This document shows, piece after piece, positions 38,962 through 51,280 of a stretch of DNA of 64,000 nt; the stretch's first letter is position 1, and each line of letters begins with the position of its first letter. The notes below the pieces were generated by a model, which saw nothing but the letters and a program-made list of their open reading frames with translations, was not told the DNA's origin and made no database searches. Source of the DNA: Bathymodiolus brooksi (lineage: Eukaryota; Mollusca; Bivalvia; Mytilida; Modiolidae). The stretch spans positions 116,873,534-116,937,533 of the forward strand of contig OY804580.1 in assembly GCA_963680875.1 (NCBI GenBank), written 5' to 3'. A program made the translations under genes and the position numbers.

Positions 38962-39907
38962 CAGAAATCATGGGTAGTTTGCTCATTTGCATATCTAAGA
39001 TGGCGGTTTCTTCAAGCCAGAAATTTTTACAAAAATTTCTTAAAGAAATATTTTGTTCGGGGGTGCAGGCATTTTTCTGAGGTGAAATATTTGACATTAC
39101 ACCGGTAGAAACAAGCACAGCAAATTTGAGCTAGATGTATAAATTATTCGCGGTTCCCACACTATTTTAAAAACAAGGCATATTTCTGTGAATTCTAATA
39201 TGGATATCACTGCAGAATTCAAATTTTAGTCGACTTCTGACCATTTTTTAAATTGTTTCCCATGGATGCACACTATTTTCATTAAAACTCGAATTGTTAT
39301 CTGCTGAAAAATAGTCAATCATTGTCGACACCGGTTTAAATATAGAAAATAATTAAGTCGAGGCTCCATGAAGGGTAAATAAACTTTTTATAATGATACA
39401 TTTGAATTCGATGAATGCTTATTACACAATATCAACAAAACATTGAATACTTGTAGTAAGCACATTCAAACAATTTAACAATATAAAATCTATATACTAA
39501 ACGATTTCAATGATATAATTAATATTTATGTGGGGCAGATATTGAAAACAAATGCACAATATATTTTTTATTTAGTAGATCTATACATATTTTTATTTAT
39601 TTAATTGATCGTGAAAAAGGGGGGGGGGGGGGGGGCAGTGCATATATTTTCGATCTTTTACAAACATCATCGAGTTCCTAATGAACATATGATGACAATT
39701 AATTTTGATACGATCACAAATAATTATATGAAGTTATTTATGTGATCAAAACTGATGAAATATTACTAAAAAAAAAATAGATACGAGTTTTCATCAGCGT
39801 TCATTGATCAGCGTCTTCCAAATATGGTTCAACGTTTATTTGCTGACGTCATACATGACGCGATTTGGCTTATGAATATTCATGAGCAAAAGTACCCATG
39901 ATTTCTG
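38962..39907. mobile_element. Possible non-autonomous DNA transposon with about 38-bp inverted ends
   Basis: CAGAAATCATGGGTA at 38962 and its reverse complement ending at 39907 continue inward as imperfect inverted repeats of about 38 bp (GTTTGCTCAT... against CTTTTGCTCAT...). The interior is AT-rich, non-coding and includes a run of 17 G (39619-39635). No target duplication could be identified, so the limits are tentative. Confidence 0.45.
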
Positions 39908-40132
39908 GCTATGGCGCTTGTAGATCTCATTGGTCAACTACTGGGTTAATTTTGTACGGATGACCGAATAAGAACTTTGAACTGAATATTATTGATATGA
40001 GAAGGCGCGGCCTTTGAAGAGGACGGAAATATATTTGAAATTAAAATAGTGTTAAAAATAACTTTATAGAAAATTAAATTAAGTTTTGGAATAGTAAAAG
40101 AATGGAAAATTACGAATTTATTTTTTATTATA

Positions 40133-40616
40133 CACAGAGACGTGCCAAAAGTATTCGATCACTGTGATTTTTTACTATATATTTCATATAAAACCACATT
40201 TTTTAAAAACATTATTCCAAAGTCGACTCTTGTTCGATTTTGATGATTTTTTACCAACAAAAACAGGATTAAATGTAGTTTTACACTGTAATTTTAGCAT
40301 AATTTTATAATCTATAATTTTTATGAGTTCACGATTTAATCACAAAACTAAATTTTGAACGTCAAAAATACAATACAATGATAGTACATTTGACAAATAA
40401 TTTAAGTTTGTGTTTAAATCATGAATATTTAAAATCTGTGCTTCCAAAAAATATTTTAAAATAATCACAGAAAACTACGTACAGTACGTTTTCGCTTCTG
40501 TTGGTAAAACTTTCATCAAAATCGAACCATGGAATAATGCTTTGAAAAATTGTGGTTTTATATGAAATATATAGTAAAAAATTACAGTGACCGAATACTT
40601 TTGGCACGTCTCTGTA
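40133..40616. mobile_element. Tc1/mariner-type MITE, 484 bp
   Basis: Both ends are bounded by TA. The left end starts CACAGAGACGTGCCAAAAG and the right end is the complement of TACAGAGACGTGCCAAAAG. Inverted repeats run about 125 bp, including ACTATATATTTCATATAAAA on both sides, with a non-coding AT-rich centre. TA target sites and long inverted ends fit a mariner/Tc1-derived MITE. Confidence 0.8.
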
Positions 40617-42171
40617 TATTCAAAAATGTATTAAAAAAGAACCTTATCTAAAAATTGATAATTTTCAGTAAAAGGGAAAACAATTCTCAAAATATTACCT
40701 TTAAGTGCTCATTTAAGCAATGCAGAAGTTTCAAATTTCTGAATAAAGATAGTAAATTAATTTTGTTATTCTCGTATGTGCAGAAAGGAAGTTTTCAAAT
40801 GTGTGCACATGCAGATATTTTGAACCAAGAAAACTATGTACAATAATCATTAATATTGAAATGATACTTTTTTTGTTCTTTTTCTTTAGGCCATTGTGTT
40901 GTCTTTCCTTCGATTTACGGATTATGATAACCGCTTTTGTATCTTCAAACTCTTCTTACCTATGTTATGAATGCTATTTATTCATTATTGATGATCTTCT
41001 TTAGAAATGGGATAGTTTTAAATGTACATGTATACACGTTTTTCCCTTCATATAAATGTCAAAAATAGTAATATTTGGTTGAAATAATATGCCACTTCTC
41101 CATGTTCTTAAATATAAAACAGAAAAATATATTTTTTATCTTCCAATGCTCTTTCGACACTTCGTTTATTTTTGCTTTACTAAGTTGTTAGTTAAACGTT
41201 CTTATTTTTAATTAAAAGTTGTTTCCTTTTCAGTTAAACATCCAAAATAGGTATTTTTATCACTTGCTTTTGGGTAACTCAAATTTTAGGAATATAGCTG
41301 TTTAGTGGGTTTGTTCTTTTATGCATTTATTCTTCATAACCACCAACAATGACAAACGCTATTTTCAAGCATTTGCGAATTTTTAAAATAAAAAATATGT
41401 AATACAGGTCTACCCTTGGAGAATGAGCGGATTAGCATCATTTATCATCTTAATACCATGAAGGGGGTCTCAGCAAGGATACAGAGAATGTTTTGGTGTT
41501 CAAAACGTGATACATGATATTGAATTCTGTGTAGGATAATGCATTTGGTTATAAATAATAATAATACTGAGGGAATACCCTCACCCGTCTTTAAATGAAT
41601 CATTGAAGGGATCGGGAAAGTATTTTTGCCTTAATAAAAAAAAACATTTAAATATTTCATTTGTTACAGTTACCATTGATTTCCTACTATGCATGTATAA
41701 ATATATAATGTAGTCCTTTCTTCAGAAACATTTGCAACCTTCTGTCTAGCTTTACTCCCGATGTTGTTATCAACGTGTATGCATTCACTGTGACCAGTTA
41801 CCTGCTGTGACTTATCATATTAGCCTGCAATTTTGCCTGTCCTAAGCCAGTGCTCATGCAGATATTGCAAATTTGTCCAACTTCATTTTAATAATGATGA
41901 AATGTCTTTTTAACTATTTTTCATATTACCCTAACCAGGCGAAAATGATGAGCACTAAAGGATAATTCATGCATCATATAATTTTTTCAAATACCCAATA
42001 GCTTGGGAGAAACAGGGTCCTTTGCTAAATCATGTTCCATGATGAGGTAATTTTTGCATTTCCAATTGACACCACAATTTTATATAAAAGCCCACAATAT
42101 GATCCCATACACAATTTGGTTATAAACTTTGAAGTGGTTTCTGAGAAGAAGTGTTTGTATGTATTTTCCAC
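40617..42171. other. AT-rich intergenic DNA, no gene recognised
   Basis: Only short, unconvincing open frames occur. No SINE core, inverted terminal pair or tandem repeat was identified by eye. Confidence 0.5.
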
Positions 42172-42590
42172 AGGATCTTTTATTTAACTGTGATAAATAT
42201 GATGATTTAAGAAAAACACTTTTTCACAAGATTAAATCATTGCTCTGTCCAAATGTGAATTTAAATAATTTCAAAAATGAAATAAACACATGTTTAGTTG
42301 AGCTTTTTCTTCAAGGAAGTGATGATTTATCTATGGATGATAACATAGTTATATTTCAGTGTGTATATGAATTCATTGAAAATAGCAATAGATTTCTATA
42401 GATTCTATGCTTTGTAAATATTTTAAATTGCTATTGAAAATTTAATTTGTACTAACTATTATGAGTGAATGAGTGTGAGATAGTCTGTTGTATTGTCTTG
42501 TCTTGTATCATATGTATGTTGAGGAGACCAACTTTGTAGCCTTCAGGATGTTTGCAATCCTCTTGAAATAAATAAAGCATTAAATTAAAA
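42172..42590 (+). mobile_element. 5'-truncated LINE: reverse-transcriptase C-terminus and 3' UTR
   Basis: The frame 42172-42401 reads LLFNCDKYDDLRKTLFHKI and ends at a stop at 42399-42401. It resembles the Cys-containing C-terminal tail of non-LTR retrotransposon proteins ('F.CP.Y.DLR..LF'). About 190 bp of 3' UTR follow, ending with CTTGAAATAAATAAAGC, an A-rich tail typical of such elements. All of the RT core is missing. The Met at 42129 is probably host flank. No other RT sequence lies upstream. Confidence 0.6.
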
Positions 42591-42834
42591 TAACTATGTT
42601 CCATGCCAAAAGTGGTATTTTTTTAATTTGTAATCTAGCTTCTGTACCAGACACTAATGTTGTATACAGTTACTTACATGAAAATACTAAGAAGAGTTGT
42701 TATTCTTGTTGGGAGGATCCTGATTCAAAATGAAAAGAAGATTTTCCAGATGCAAAACTTTTAACCAGTGTGAAAAAAAATTAACCTGTCTTTGTATTCC
42801 TATATATCAAGAATCATTGATATGCATACTAATA

Positions 42835-43510
42835 GGGGCAGAGCCTGTCGCTCACCTTTCATTTTGCTTCGAGGAAACTTAATACAGCACCTTCCATAGG
42901 TGCTTCCCACCAATTTTCGATTCATTTGGCTAAGCAGTTACAGAGAAAAAGATTTTTATAAATCAACCAATCAGAAAATAGAATTGCCTGTGGTGGCCAT
43001 GTTTGTTAACGGATCGGAATTAAATTAGCATTCTGGATAGAGGACCCTCCAAGGATGCTTCCTACCAAGTTTCGATTCATTTGGCCAAGCGCTTTGAGCG
43101 GAGATGATTTTTTAGAAATCAACCAATCAGAAACAAGAATTGCCTGTGGCGGTCATGTTTGTTAACGGATCAGAAATAAATGAGCAACTTTATAGAGGAC
43201 CTTCCAAGGATGCTTCCTATCAAATTTTGATTCATTTGGCAAAGCGGTTTCAGAGGAGAAGATTTTTTAGAAATCAACCAATCAGAAACAAGAATTGCCT
43301 ATGGCGAACATGTTTGTTAATGGATCGGGACGAAATGAGCAATCTTTATAGAGGACCTGCCATAGATGCTTCCTACCAAGTTTTACTTCATTTGACTGAG
43401 GGGTTTCAGAGGATCAGAGGAGAAGATTAAAATGTGAAAAGTTAACGGACGATGGACGCCAAGTGATGGCAAAAGCTCGCATTGCCTTTGGCAAGGTGAG
43501 CTAAAAAGGG
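42835..43510 (+). repeat. Dispersed mollusc-type repeat with a 155-bp internal tandem unit
   Basis: The phrase CGATTCATTTGGC and its relatives recur at 42918, 43073, 43228 and 43384, a period of 155-156 bp over about 3.5 copies. The ends are GTCGCTCACC near 42850 and CAAGGTGAGCTAAAAAGG near 43490-43508, short complementary ends (CTCACC/GGTGAG). I recall the GGTGAGCTAAAAA end with a GATGGCAAAAGCTC-like block from repeats in many molluscs. One reading frame crosses two units by chance and shows repeated phrases; it is not a gene. Confidence 0.7.
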
Positions 43511-43544
43511 TGCAGTCGACTCGCAGCCGCAAGTAATAAAGTTT

Positions 43545-43665
43545 ACCAGTTGCTTGCCCGTGGTCGGTGGTTATCTCCGGCTTCCTTCACCACTAAAACT
43601 GGTCGCCATGATATAGCTGATATATTGTTGAAAGTGGAGTTAAAACACCAAAAATCAAATAAAAT
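43545..43665 (+). mobile_element. SINE 3' part
   Basis: Contains GGTCGGTGGTTATCTCCGGC, GGTCGCCATGATATAGCTGA and GTTGAAAGTGGAGTTAAAAC, the body and tail of the SINE family seen elsewhere in the window; the tRNA-like head is missing. Confidence 0.75.
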
Positions 43666-43930
43666 AAAATCTGGACAAGTATACAGGGGTAACAGGCGAA
43701 AAATCACTGAAGGTATTAGCCAAGTTGGATATTAATTTTGCTCTTATCACAAATACATATGCAGGGTCGCCTTAGGAGGTGTGGACCCCATAACATAATA
43801 ATAATCATTGCTGTTCTCTGTAAAACCTAGTGTTTTTGTTTGTGTGTACTTGAACAGCTGAGAGTATGCAACTTCAGTGGGGCTCAATTGGCTTAAGGCA
43901 GATCCTGTATATATGGTTCATTCTACCTAG

Positions 43931-44165
43931 GGCCATTATTTCGTGTTGGTATGCTAGTTGGATTTACAACTACCTGTGCAATCAGTTTCTATCACCACTA
44001 AAGTTGTGATTTCGAATCCTGCTCGTGGGGAGGTGTGCTTGATACAACATTATGTGATAAAGTTTGTCAGTGTTTTTCTCCATTTTCCTCCAACAATAAA
44101 ACTGACCACCATGATATAACTGAAATTTTGTTGACTGTGGCATTAAACACCATAACCCTAACTCT
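43931..44165 (+). mobile_element. tRNA-headed SINE, nearly complete
   Basis: The head has TGCTAGTTGGATTTACAAC and a box-B-like GTGATTTCGAATCCTGC. The body has a shortened GTTTTTCTCC region. The tail is CACCATGATATAACTGA and GTGGCATTAAACACCATAAC. Confidence 0.8.
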
Positions 44166-44327
44166 TCATTCTACCTATTAGTACAACAATGTATTACGAC
44201 TTTTTGAAAATAGACAAAAAATATATATAATTTTTAACCAGAATATGTGGAATACTTTTTTGCTATATTTTGCAGCAGGCAGACAAGACATAACTTAGAA
44301 AATAATCCTACATAATATATCTCAATC

Positions 44328-44470
44328 AGGGCGAGGTGTACAACATTTTGTGATAAAGTTTGTCAGTGATTTGCAACAGGTCGGTGGTTTTCTCCAGGGT
44401 CCTCCACCAATAAAACTGACCACCACAATATAACTGAAACATTGTTGAAAGTGGCGTTAAACACGATCAA
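44328..44470 (+). mobile_element. SINE, head-truncated
   Basis: Starts at the GAGGTGTACAAC block, continues GGTCGGTGGTTTTCTCC and AATAAAACTGACCACC, and ends GTTGAAAGTGGCGTTAAACA followed by an AAAC-rich tail. Confidence 0.75.
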
Positions 44471-46004
44471 ACAAACAAACCAAATATATCAGAAAATACA
44501 TGTAATTCATTCAATCAATATTCAGTAAGTATGATGTTGGTCACCAAACTGGATGGTAGTTATTAATACAAATGTAGATTGCAAAGTCATTATTTTTAAT
44601 TTAGTTCATCAACTTTGTTGTCAATTGCTTGATAATTTATTTTCTTTTATATACTCTTACTCTCAGCTGATACTGATATATGTCAATAAAATATAATAAA
44701 CATAGGCAAAATTTCAAAATCACTTTTTTATTAGAAAATCTGAGTCTTAATCCATAATAACAGTCTTTTATCCTACATCTTTGAACTATGAAAATGTCTT
44801 CAAATAAGTTGCATATGGTTATTTCTACTACATGTACATGTATGTGATGTCATAAACAATGTAAAATTATTAATACAGATAAAATCCCTGTTTTTAATAT
44901 TTAATAAAAGAAAAGGTTTTTAAAGCAAAATGATAATCAAATAACCCAAATTTTTGTTTATTGATTTAGTTAAAGTATTTGTACAAGGAAACTTCCTCCA
45001 AAATCATGTAATGTCTCAATAAATTAATTTTAAATTTAAAAAAAAACCTCCCTTCCAGATCTCAGCTAACGTATTCCGATGAATAAGGTTCCTGTTAAAT
45101 TTATAAAAAATTAACTAATTACTCATGTCACATGAAAAGTTGTCTAAAAAAAATCCTTTCACCCCTTCTCCCCCCCCCCCCTCCAAAAAAACCCCCCAAA
45201 AACACAACAACATAAAATTTAGGATGAAGTCTTTGATGACTTGAAATGAAAGCTTAAACAGCGTAAAAATTAGTCATAGCAATGGTTCTCCTATGTTGGA
45301 ATTTGATCTGTCATCTGAAAGACTTCTAAGCCAACATCCAGTTCATGTTGTATTTGCTACCAAGTTCCGGACAACCATTCTGGAATCCATCAGCTGTAAC
45401 AAAATAACAGTATAGTACTTGATAACAGAAATTCTAAAATAATGTGCCATTTAAAAAAAATAGATGATGTCTCAAAAGAGGTACCAGTGTTTTAAGGCAA
45501 ACTTATGTTATATGTTAAAAGAATTCTCTATTTAAGATATATACCGGTACTTTGATTGTACCTCCCTCGTTTGATACTGTACATCACTTTCTCAGTCAAA
45601 TCACAAACTTTGTAGTTACTCTATGTAGTACTAAGGTATATACATGTATATTGCTGTTTTGTCTTGCATGTAGAACACTACATGTTGATATCAATAGAGG
45701 AGTAACATAATTTGACACTCATCTGATCCTGTATCTCTCATGCATTGTCGTTTCGATATGTATACATGTATAAAAGAAGAAGATACTTTATTTACCAAAT
45801 ATAGGCCCACGAGGGGCATGAATATTCACATATATAATTATTTAAAACATAATATATGTTTAACAAAGAAAAAGATACAATTACATATACTTATAACATG
45901 TCATTTATATGCTCAGTGTGGTTGATATGTTTTAATACATCCAGCTTTAATATATATATCATATAAATATGATGATAAATAAATAGATAGAGCCGACTAT
46001 TTGT
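44471..46004. other. AT-rich intergenic DNA, no gene recognised
   Basis: Contains short homopolymer and C-rich runs (about 45168-45200) and scattered short frames without recognisable protein similarity. Confidence 0.5.
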
Positions 46005-46410
46005 ATCCTACCCGTGTCTGAAACAGAGAGGCAAACACAATGATAACCTTTCTGCAGGAGACACCAGGTGACGGTGCTAAAAGGACGATAGTCAACCCTT
46101 AATTTTGAGGTACAGGTATGAGCCATTTATATCCTCCCCAGGAGCGGATTCAGGGGGGGGGGGGCACCCGGCGCGCGCCCCCCTAAAATTGGAAAAAATA
46201 TGATTTTTTGGCGTAAAATCGTGATTTTTCACAGGAAATACCCCCAAAATTGTTCGCGCCTCCCTCCACTCGGCGCAATTATTTTAAGTGCGCCCCCCTA
46301 ACTTGAAATCCTGGATCCGCCCCTGCTCCCTATGTCTAAAGCAGAAAGGCAAGCACATCGGTTGCCCTTCAGCAGAAGACACCAGGGGACGATGCTAAAA
46401 GGAATATATA
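46005..46410 (+). repeat. Degenerate direct repeat interrupted by a small MITE
   Basis: GAGACACCAGGTGACGGTGC (near 46059) and GAAGACACCAGGGGACGATG (near 46376) belong to two copies of an about 90-bp sequence, both preceded by CAGA(G/A)AGGCAA. The second copy's 5' side is split by the 187-bp element at 46139-46325. Confidence 0.6.
46139..46325. mobile_element. Small MITE with CAGG(G/A)GCGGAT ends, 187 bp
   Basis: It begins CAGGAGCGGATTCAGG and ends with the complement of CAGGGGCGGATCCAGG. CTCCC lies directly outside both ends (46134-46138 and 46326-46330). The inner sequence is also partly self-complementary (CGCGCGCCCCCCTA against TAGGGGGGCGCA). The ends are hAT-like, but only 5 bp of flanking repeat are visible where 8 would be expected. 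Confidence 0.65.
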
Positions 46411-47280
46411 TAGATGGCTTCATCATGCAGTTTTATAATTATTGCATTCAAGTTTAAATCAAAATACATGTAGCTATCTGAGAAAACTAATTCTACAAGT
46501 ACATACATGATGAAGTTAGCCATCTCTTTGATCTGCATTGTTATATTCCTTTTTTCCATGATCATAGTGTTATTTTTAGTCAAAATAATGAATCTTCCAG
46601 CAATCCAGAGATTTGCATTTTTTAGGTCGCATTAATTTCTGTATTAACAGGAGGAAGCTGATCTAAAAATTGCTAATGAAAATTATAGCTTCCTGGAGTT
46701 ATTTGGACTATGAGTGATATTACAGGCAGCTAATGACCAAGTGTTATTGGTGATATGGATATATACATATATGCATATCATTAACCTTTCAAGCAAAAAT
46801 TGTGGCTATTTTTAACCAGAAGCATTGTGAGTCATGTGACATGTTGGTTTGTAAACAAATGCAATTTAAGCATTATTTTCATTCTAAAAAATAATAATCA
46901 AATAAAACAATGTTAAAACATCTGAATTATATATTATATATTATATATCATATAACCTAATGTTAAAAAATATTCTAACTCTTGTGTTGTCCGAAAAAAA
47001 AATTCTGAATGAAACAAAAAAAACATAGTACCCCCTTCAAGTTAAATGGTCGGTCCCTTACCTGTTACCTATCTTGAAACTTCACCCACTGCCTGGATAA
47101 CCGTTGTTGCCAACGTATTCACCACTGAAGTCCAGACTCAGAGTATCATAAATGTCTGGTATGGTGTGCCCCTATCACTTATCCCTAACTTATCTCTAAA
47201 ATATCCCTATCTAGTTTAAAACGGGTTTAAAAGTATTTATTTCTACATGTATATACACGATTATGTACAATGGTTATATT
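46411..47280. other. AT-rich intergenic DNA, no gene recognised
   Basis: Includes an AT-only stretch near 46926-46960. The duplicated section starts again at 47281. Confidence 0.5.
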
Positions 47281-47618
47281 TTATCAAACTTCAGGAAGTT
47301 ATAAAATACACGTACATATGCAAGACAAACAAACAATAATTATTTATTTTTGATACTATCAGAAAAATAAATATTTGAAAGACACTACAAATGCGTAGGA
47401 GTTGATCGGAAAGGGGGGTAGGGCAAGGTTTTGAAGGGTACCAAAAAGTGGGGCTTTCAAAACTGAAAAAATAAGTTAATTTGGCCTCTAAGCAGACCTT
47501 TGTAGTGTTATATCTCTTGATTTACTCAACATTATCTGCTTCCCTGCTGTTCGTTAATTTTTGCCAAAACAGTTGTGGTTGAATATAGCTTTCCCCGCCA
47601 CATTATTAAAAGTGGGGT

Positions 47619-47893
47619 ATAAAGTATAAAGTATAAAAGTTTTATTTAAAGTCGGAGTTTTTACAAACATATAACATAAGCTCTGTAGAGCTTTTTATCG
47701 ACATATATAACAATAGACAAACTATATTATGACAGGAGGCATACAAACATTTGTAGATTACAGACAAACATACAAGCATTACATAAATAGCTTAAAACAT
47801 GTTTATAAAGTACTAAAACTAGCATAAGAACATAAAAAGCACTAGGCAAAAAGAATAAGTACATGTAGCATGAGCAACTGAACTAAATCAAAT
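47619..47893 (-). mobile_element. Very short 5'-truncated LINE copy (3' UTR only)
   Basis: Resembles the 3' UTR of the LINE directly to its right: both have AGTTTTATTTAAAGTCGG, a GACAAACATACAA block and AATAAGTACATGTAGCATGA in the same order. Its tail on the minus strand is an ACTTTAT repeat rather than the GATTT repeat of its neighbour, which argues for two separate insertions rather than one internal duplication. Confidence 0.6.
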
Positions 47894-50878
47894 CAAATCA
47901 AAAGTTTTATTTAAAGTCGGTACATTTACAAACAGTACAAACACAAGTTCTCATGCGCTTTTTAAACCGACATGCATTTTAAGATATAAATTACAACACA
48001 ATAAATAAAACATAAAAACAATATAATAAAGCAATGTCATGCATTAAAACCACATATTAGATGCAAGTACATCAATGATTAGATTTCTGGGCCTCCACAG
48101 TCAGTGCACATGTGGCAAGTGCCTCTCTGCACACTGACTTCATAGGACCAGAAAACCGCATAGACTAATTAAGAGCATGCAAATAATTGCATCTTACAGA
48201 CAAACATACAAAGCAATGCATTACATCAATAAAAGCCATGCATGTAAATTAGCCACTAAAACTAGCAAAATAAAAATAAAAATGAAAGCACTAAGCAAAT
48301 GAATAAGTACATGTAGCATGAGTAAGAATGAACTGAATAAGAGCATACTTTTAAGATTTACAAGAGCCACGCCTGCATGAGCCACCACTCCATGAATTAA
48401 TTAAACTTTTGAACTGACTGAGACTAGAAACATTCCGCAATTCATTGGGTAGCTCATTCCAGAGTGTGGCACCTGCAAATCTAAAAGAATGTAAACCATG
48501 ATATGTTGTTCTCACCTGGGGTACTTCTACTGTATTTGTTTTCCTAAAAGAATAGCGACTTTCTTTATATACAAATAAATCATTTAAAAACATTGGACTT
48601 TTTTATTCAAAATTTGGTAAACTCCAATTGCCATTGTTCTAAGGCGTCTGATCTTTAATGTTGGTAATCTTGATTTATTCAACAGGTCTTCATATGAACT
48701 ACTATAATCTTCATAAATAAATCTGAGGGCCCTTTCTTGAATTTTTTCAATTTTTCTGGTATTGGTCTCACCACAGAAATGCCAAACAATTGGACAATAA
48801 TTAAAATTACTCATTATAAAAGAAAAATATATAGTTAATCTACCTAATTTTGTTAAATGTTTACCTATACGTTTTAATACATTTAATTGTCTTGAAGCTT
48901 TTTTACATATATTTGAGATATGAGTGTTGAATTTTAGTTGACAATCTATTGTGACACCCAGCAACTTGACTTCTTTTTCACAATCAATTTTGTTTCCATC
49001 CAAATTAAAACGAATACTTTCATTTGAAGTTTTTGAACCAATGGCAATTGCCTGGAATTTATCTGGATTTGCTTTCATCTGGTTGTGGGAAAACCAATGG
49101 ATTAAATTTAAACTTTCCTTTTCCAAAATATCCACAACCTTATTCAATTCTGTGTCTGAGTATGACAATGTATTGTCATCAGCATAGTTATATAAAATAC
49201 TTTCTTCTACAAAATTAAAAATGTCATTTAAACATATATTAAACAATACAGGTTACTTTGTGGCACACCTGTATAAATATTTTTCCAAACACTAAAATCA
49301 ACACCAACTTTTACACACTGTTTCCTTTCAGATAAATAACTATACATTAAATTTAATGCTGACTTAGACAATCCATATGCTTCAAGTTTTAAAATCAAAA
49401 GATCATGAGGTAAGCAGTCGAAGGCCTTCGAGAGATCCATAAGCACTGCAGCTGTATACTGATTACAATCAATGGCTTTTTTCCAATCTTCAATAAATTT
49501 CAACAGTGCAGTGTTGCAGCCAAAACCTGGTCTAAATGCAGATAAAGAAGGATGAAATATATTTTCAAAATAATGTGAAAATTGTTCATATATGGCTCTC
49601 TCAAAGAACTTCGACACCACTGGTAGTATTCTGACAGGTCTATAGTTACCAACCTCCAGTTGGCTGTTCTTTTTATGGAGCGGTACAACCTGTGCCTCTT
49701 TAAGTTTGTTTGGAAATAAGGCATTTTCTATTGTTTTGTTTATAAGCATTGTAATAGGCTTACTAACAATCGGTTTTGCGATTTTCAAATTTTCACAGAA
49801 ATACCATCTTTGCCAGTGGCTTTGTTGATATTCATTTTATCTATTTGTTTTTCTACAAATGAAATATCAATAGAATCGAACTTTAATTTGTTTTCTGAGT
49901 AGTTATGTTCTGAAATTACCTTTACACTTGGATGTTCCTGATTTACAGCACAACTGTCTTTTCCAATGTCTTTAGCTACATTAATAAAAAAAAATCATTA
50001 AATGTTTCAGCCACCACATTTTGATCATTTACAATTCTATCGTCATCTGTTAAAATAATATTATTTTCAAAATAGCTACCTTTGTTTGTGATAAATGGCT
50101 TAATGGTTGGCCAGAAATCTTTTTATTTTGGTCCACCGACACATCTTTCTATAAAATATTCCCTTATTGATTTTCTTTTGATTTTATTGACAAGATTTCT
50201 TTGTGTTCTGTATTTCTCCCAGTTGTCTCTTGATCTTATTTTGTTATATTTGTTAAAAAGCATTTTTTTTCTTGAATGTCTTAGTTCTTGGTTCATGTAT
50301 GAAGCTGGATGCTGTGTGCTCTTGCGTTTTTTCAAGGGTATGTGTTTGTTTACAACATCTAAGAAGGATGATTCAAAAGTTTCATATGTCTTATGTATAT
50401 CTTTGTTGTCATTTATTATTTGCTCGTCAAGTTTAACATTATCTAGATCTTGTATGAATGCTTCATAATTGAATTGTTTGTAGCTTCTGTATGTTTTATA
50501 AGGTTTTTTTTAAAGATGGAGTATTACTCTTGATTTGAACCGCAATCAAATTATGAACATCGCTTAAACCACAGCTGAAATTCATTACGTTTTGCAAAAG
50601 AGATTTTCTATTTGTTAGTATAACATCAATAAGGGTAGGATCTGCACCCTTTGTGAAACATGTAGCACATTTTACAATATTTTCTAGGTCACAAATATCA
50701 CAGACATTGGTCAAAGGTATACTCTTTTGAGCAAAAGGTCATAATTTAGGTCACCAAGAATCAGCAAATTATCATATTTTACTGACATTTGATCGTATGA
50801 TTTTACAAAGTCTTGGTTAAAGTCACTATCCGACATTGATGGGGGGCGATACATTCCTGTAATTAACCACATGTAAAT
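47894..50878 (-). mobile_element. Non-LTR retrotransposon (endonuclease-RT LINE), 5'-truncated
   Basis: Minus-strand order from right to left: partial endonuclease, linker, reverse transcriptase, C-terminal region, 3' UTR and a short GATTT-type tail near 47885-47902. The paralogous site at 56902/56903 lacks all LINE sequence, so 47619-50878 (3,260 bp) is inserted DNA with sharp edges. No clear target duplication is seen. Motifs suggest the CR1/Jockey-type group; assignment within it would need a tree. Confidence 0.85.
48351..50878 (-). pseudogene. LINE ORF2-like polyprotein remnant (endonuclease + reverse transcriptase)
   Basis: Reading right to left, the endonuclease fragment opens at GMYRPPS and has LLILGDLNYDLL (within 50878-50711), then DVILTN and CGLSDVHNLI (50714-50496). 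A Lys/Arg-rich linker follows (50335-50123). RT fingers/palm are at 49788-49228 (VVPLHKKN, NYRPV, LMDLSKAFDCLPHDLL, TGVPQ). RT palm/thumb with the catalytic YADDNT is at 49246-48584, and a C-terminal block with GLHSFRFAGATLWNELPNEL at 48593-48351. At least four frame breaks separate these parts. One is a small deletion just after GVPQ that removes most of the usual GSxLGP. The element is dead. Confidence 0.85.
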
Positions 50879-51280
50879 CACATGTCCCTTTGTCCCCCTC
50901 CCGTGTCCTACTGATGTTCCTGCATTAAAGGGGTGGTCATAAATCGTAAATCGAAGAAGGACGGACAATACAAAGAACAAGACGAACAAACAAACAATGG
51001 TCAGCAAAACACTCAAATTAAACCAAATATTGACAACACGAATCCCCCTAAAAACTGCGTTGAAACCGCAGGTACTCGAGGAAAGGATAGCTCCCCCTCC
51101 TTTTTTTAAAAACTACGAACAAATTGTACCATATCCTTCAACTTTTATTTCCAGTTTAATAATACGTTAATCTGATATTATATATCATCAAAAAATGACC
51201 ATTTCTATACCAAACAGTTGATTGAAGAAAATCCATCTTCGATTTATATACATTTGTAACTATGTCCCCCACACCAGTGG

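Noticed and set aside
39619..39635. G-quadruplex-type regulatory site
   Set aside because: It is a single run of 17 G without separate tracts; it is as likely a slippage or assembly feature.
43140..43430. 96-aa frame with repeated phrases, apparently a repeat protein
   Set aside because: It is a chance read-through of a 155-bp non-coding tandem repeat; the period is not a multiple of 3 overall and other units are closed.
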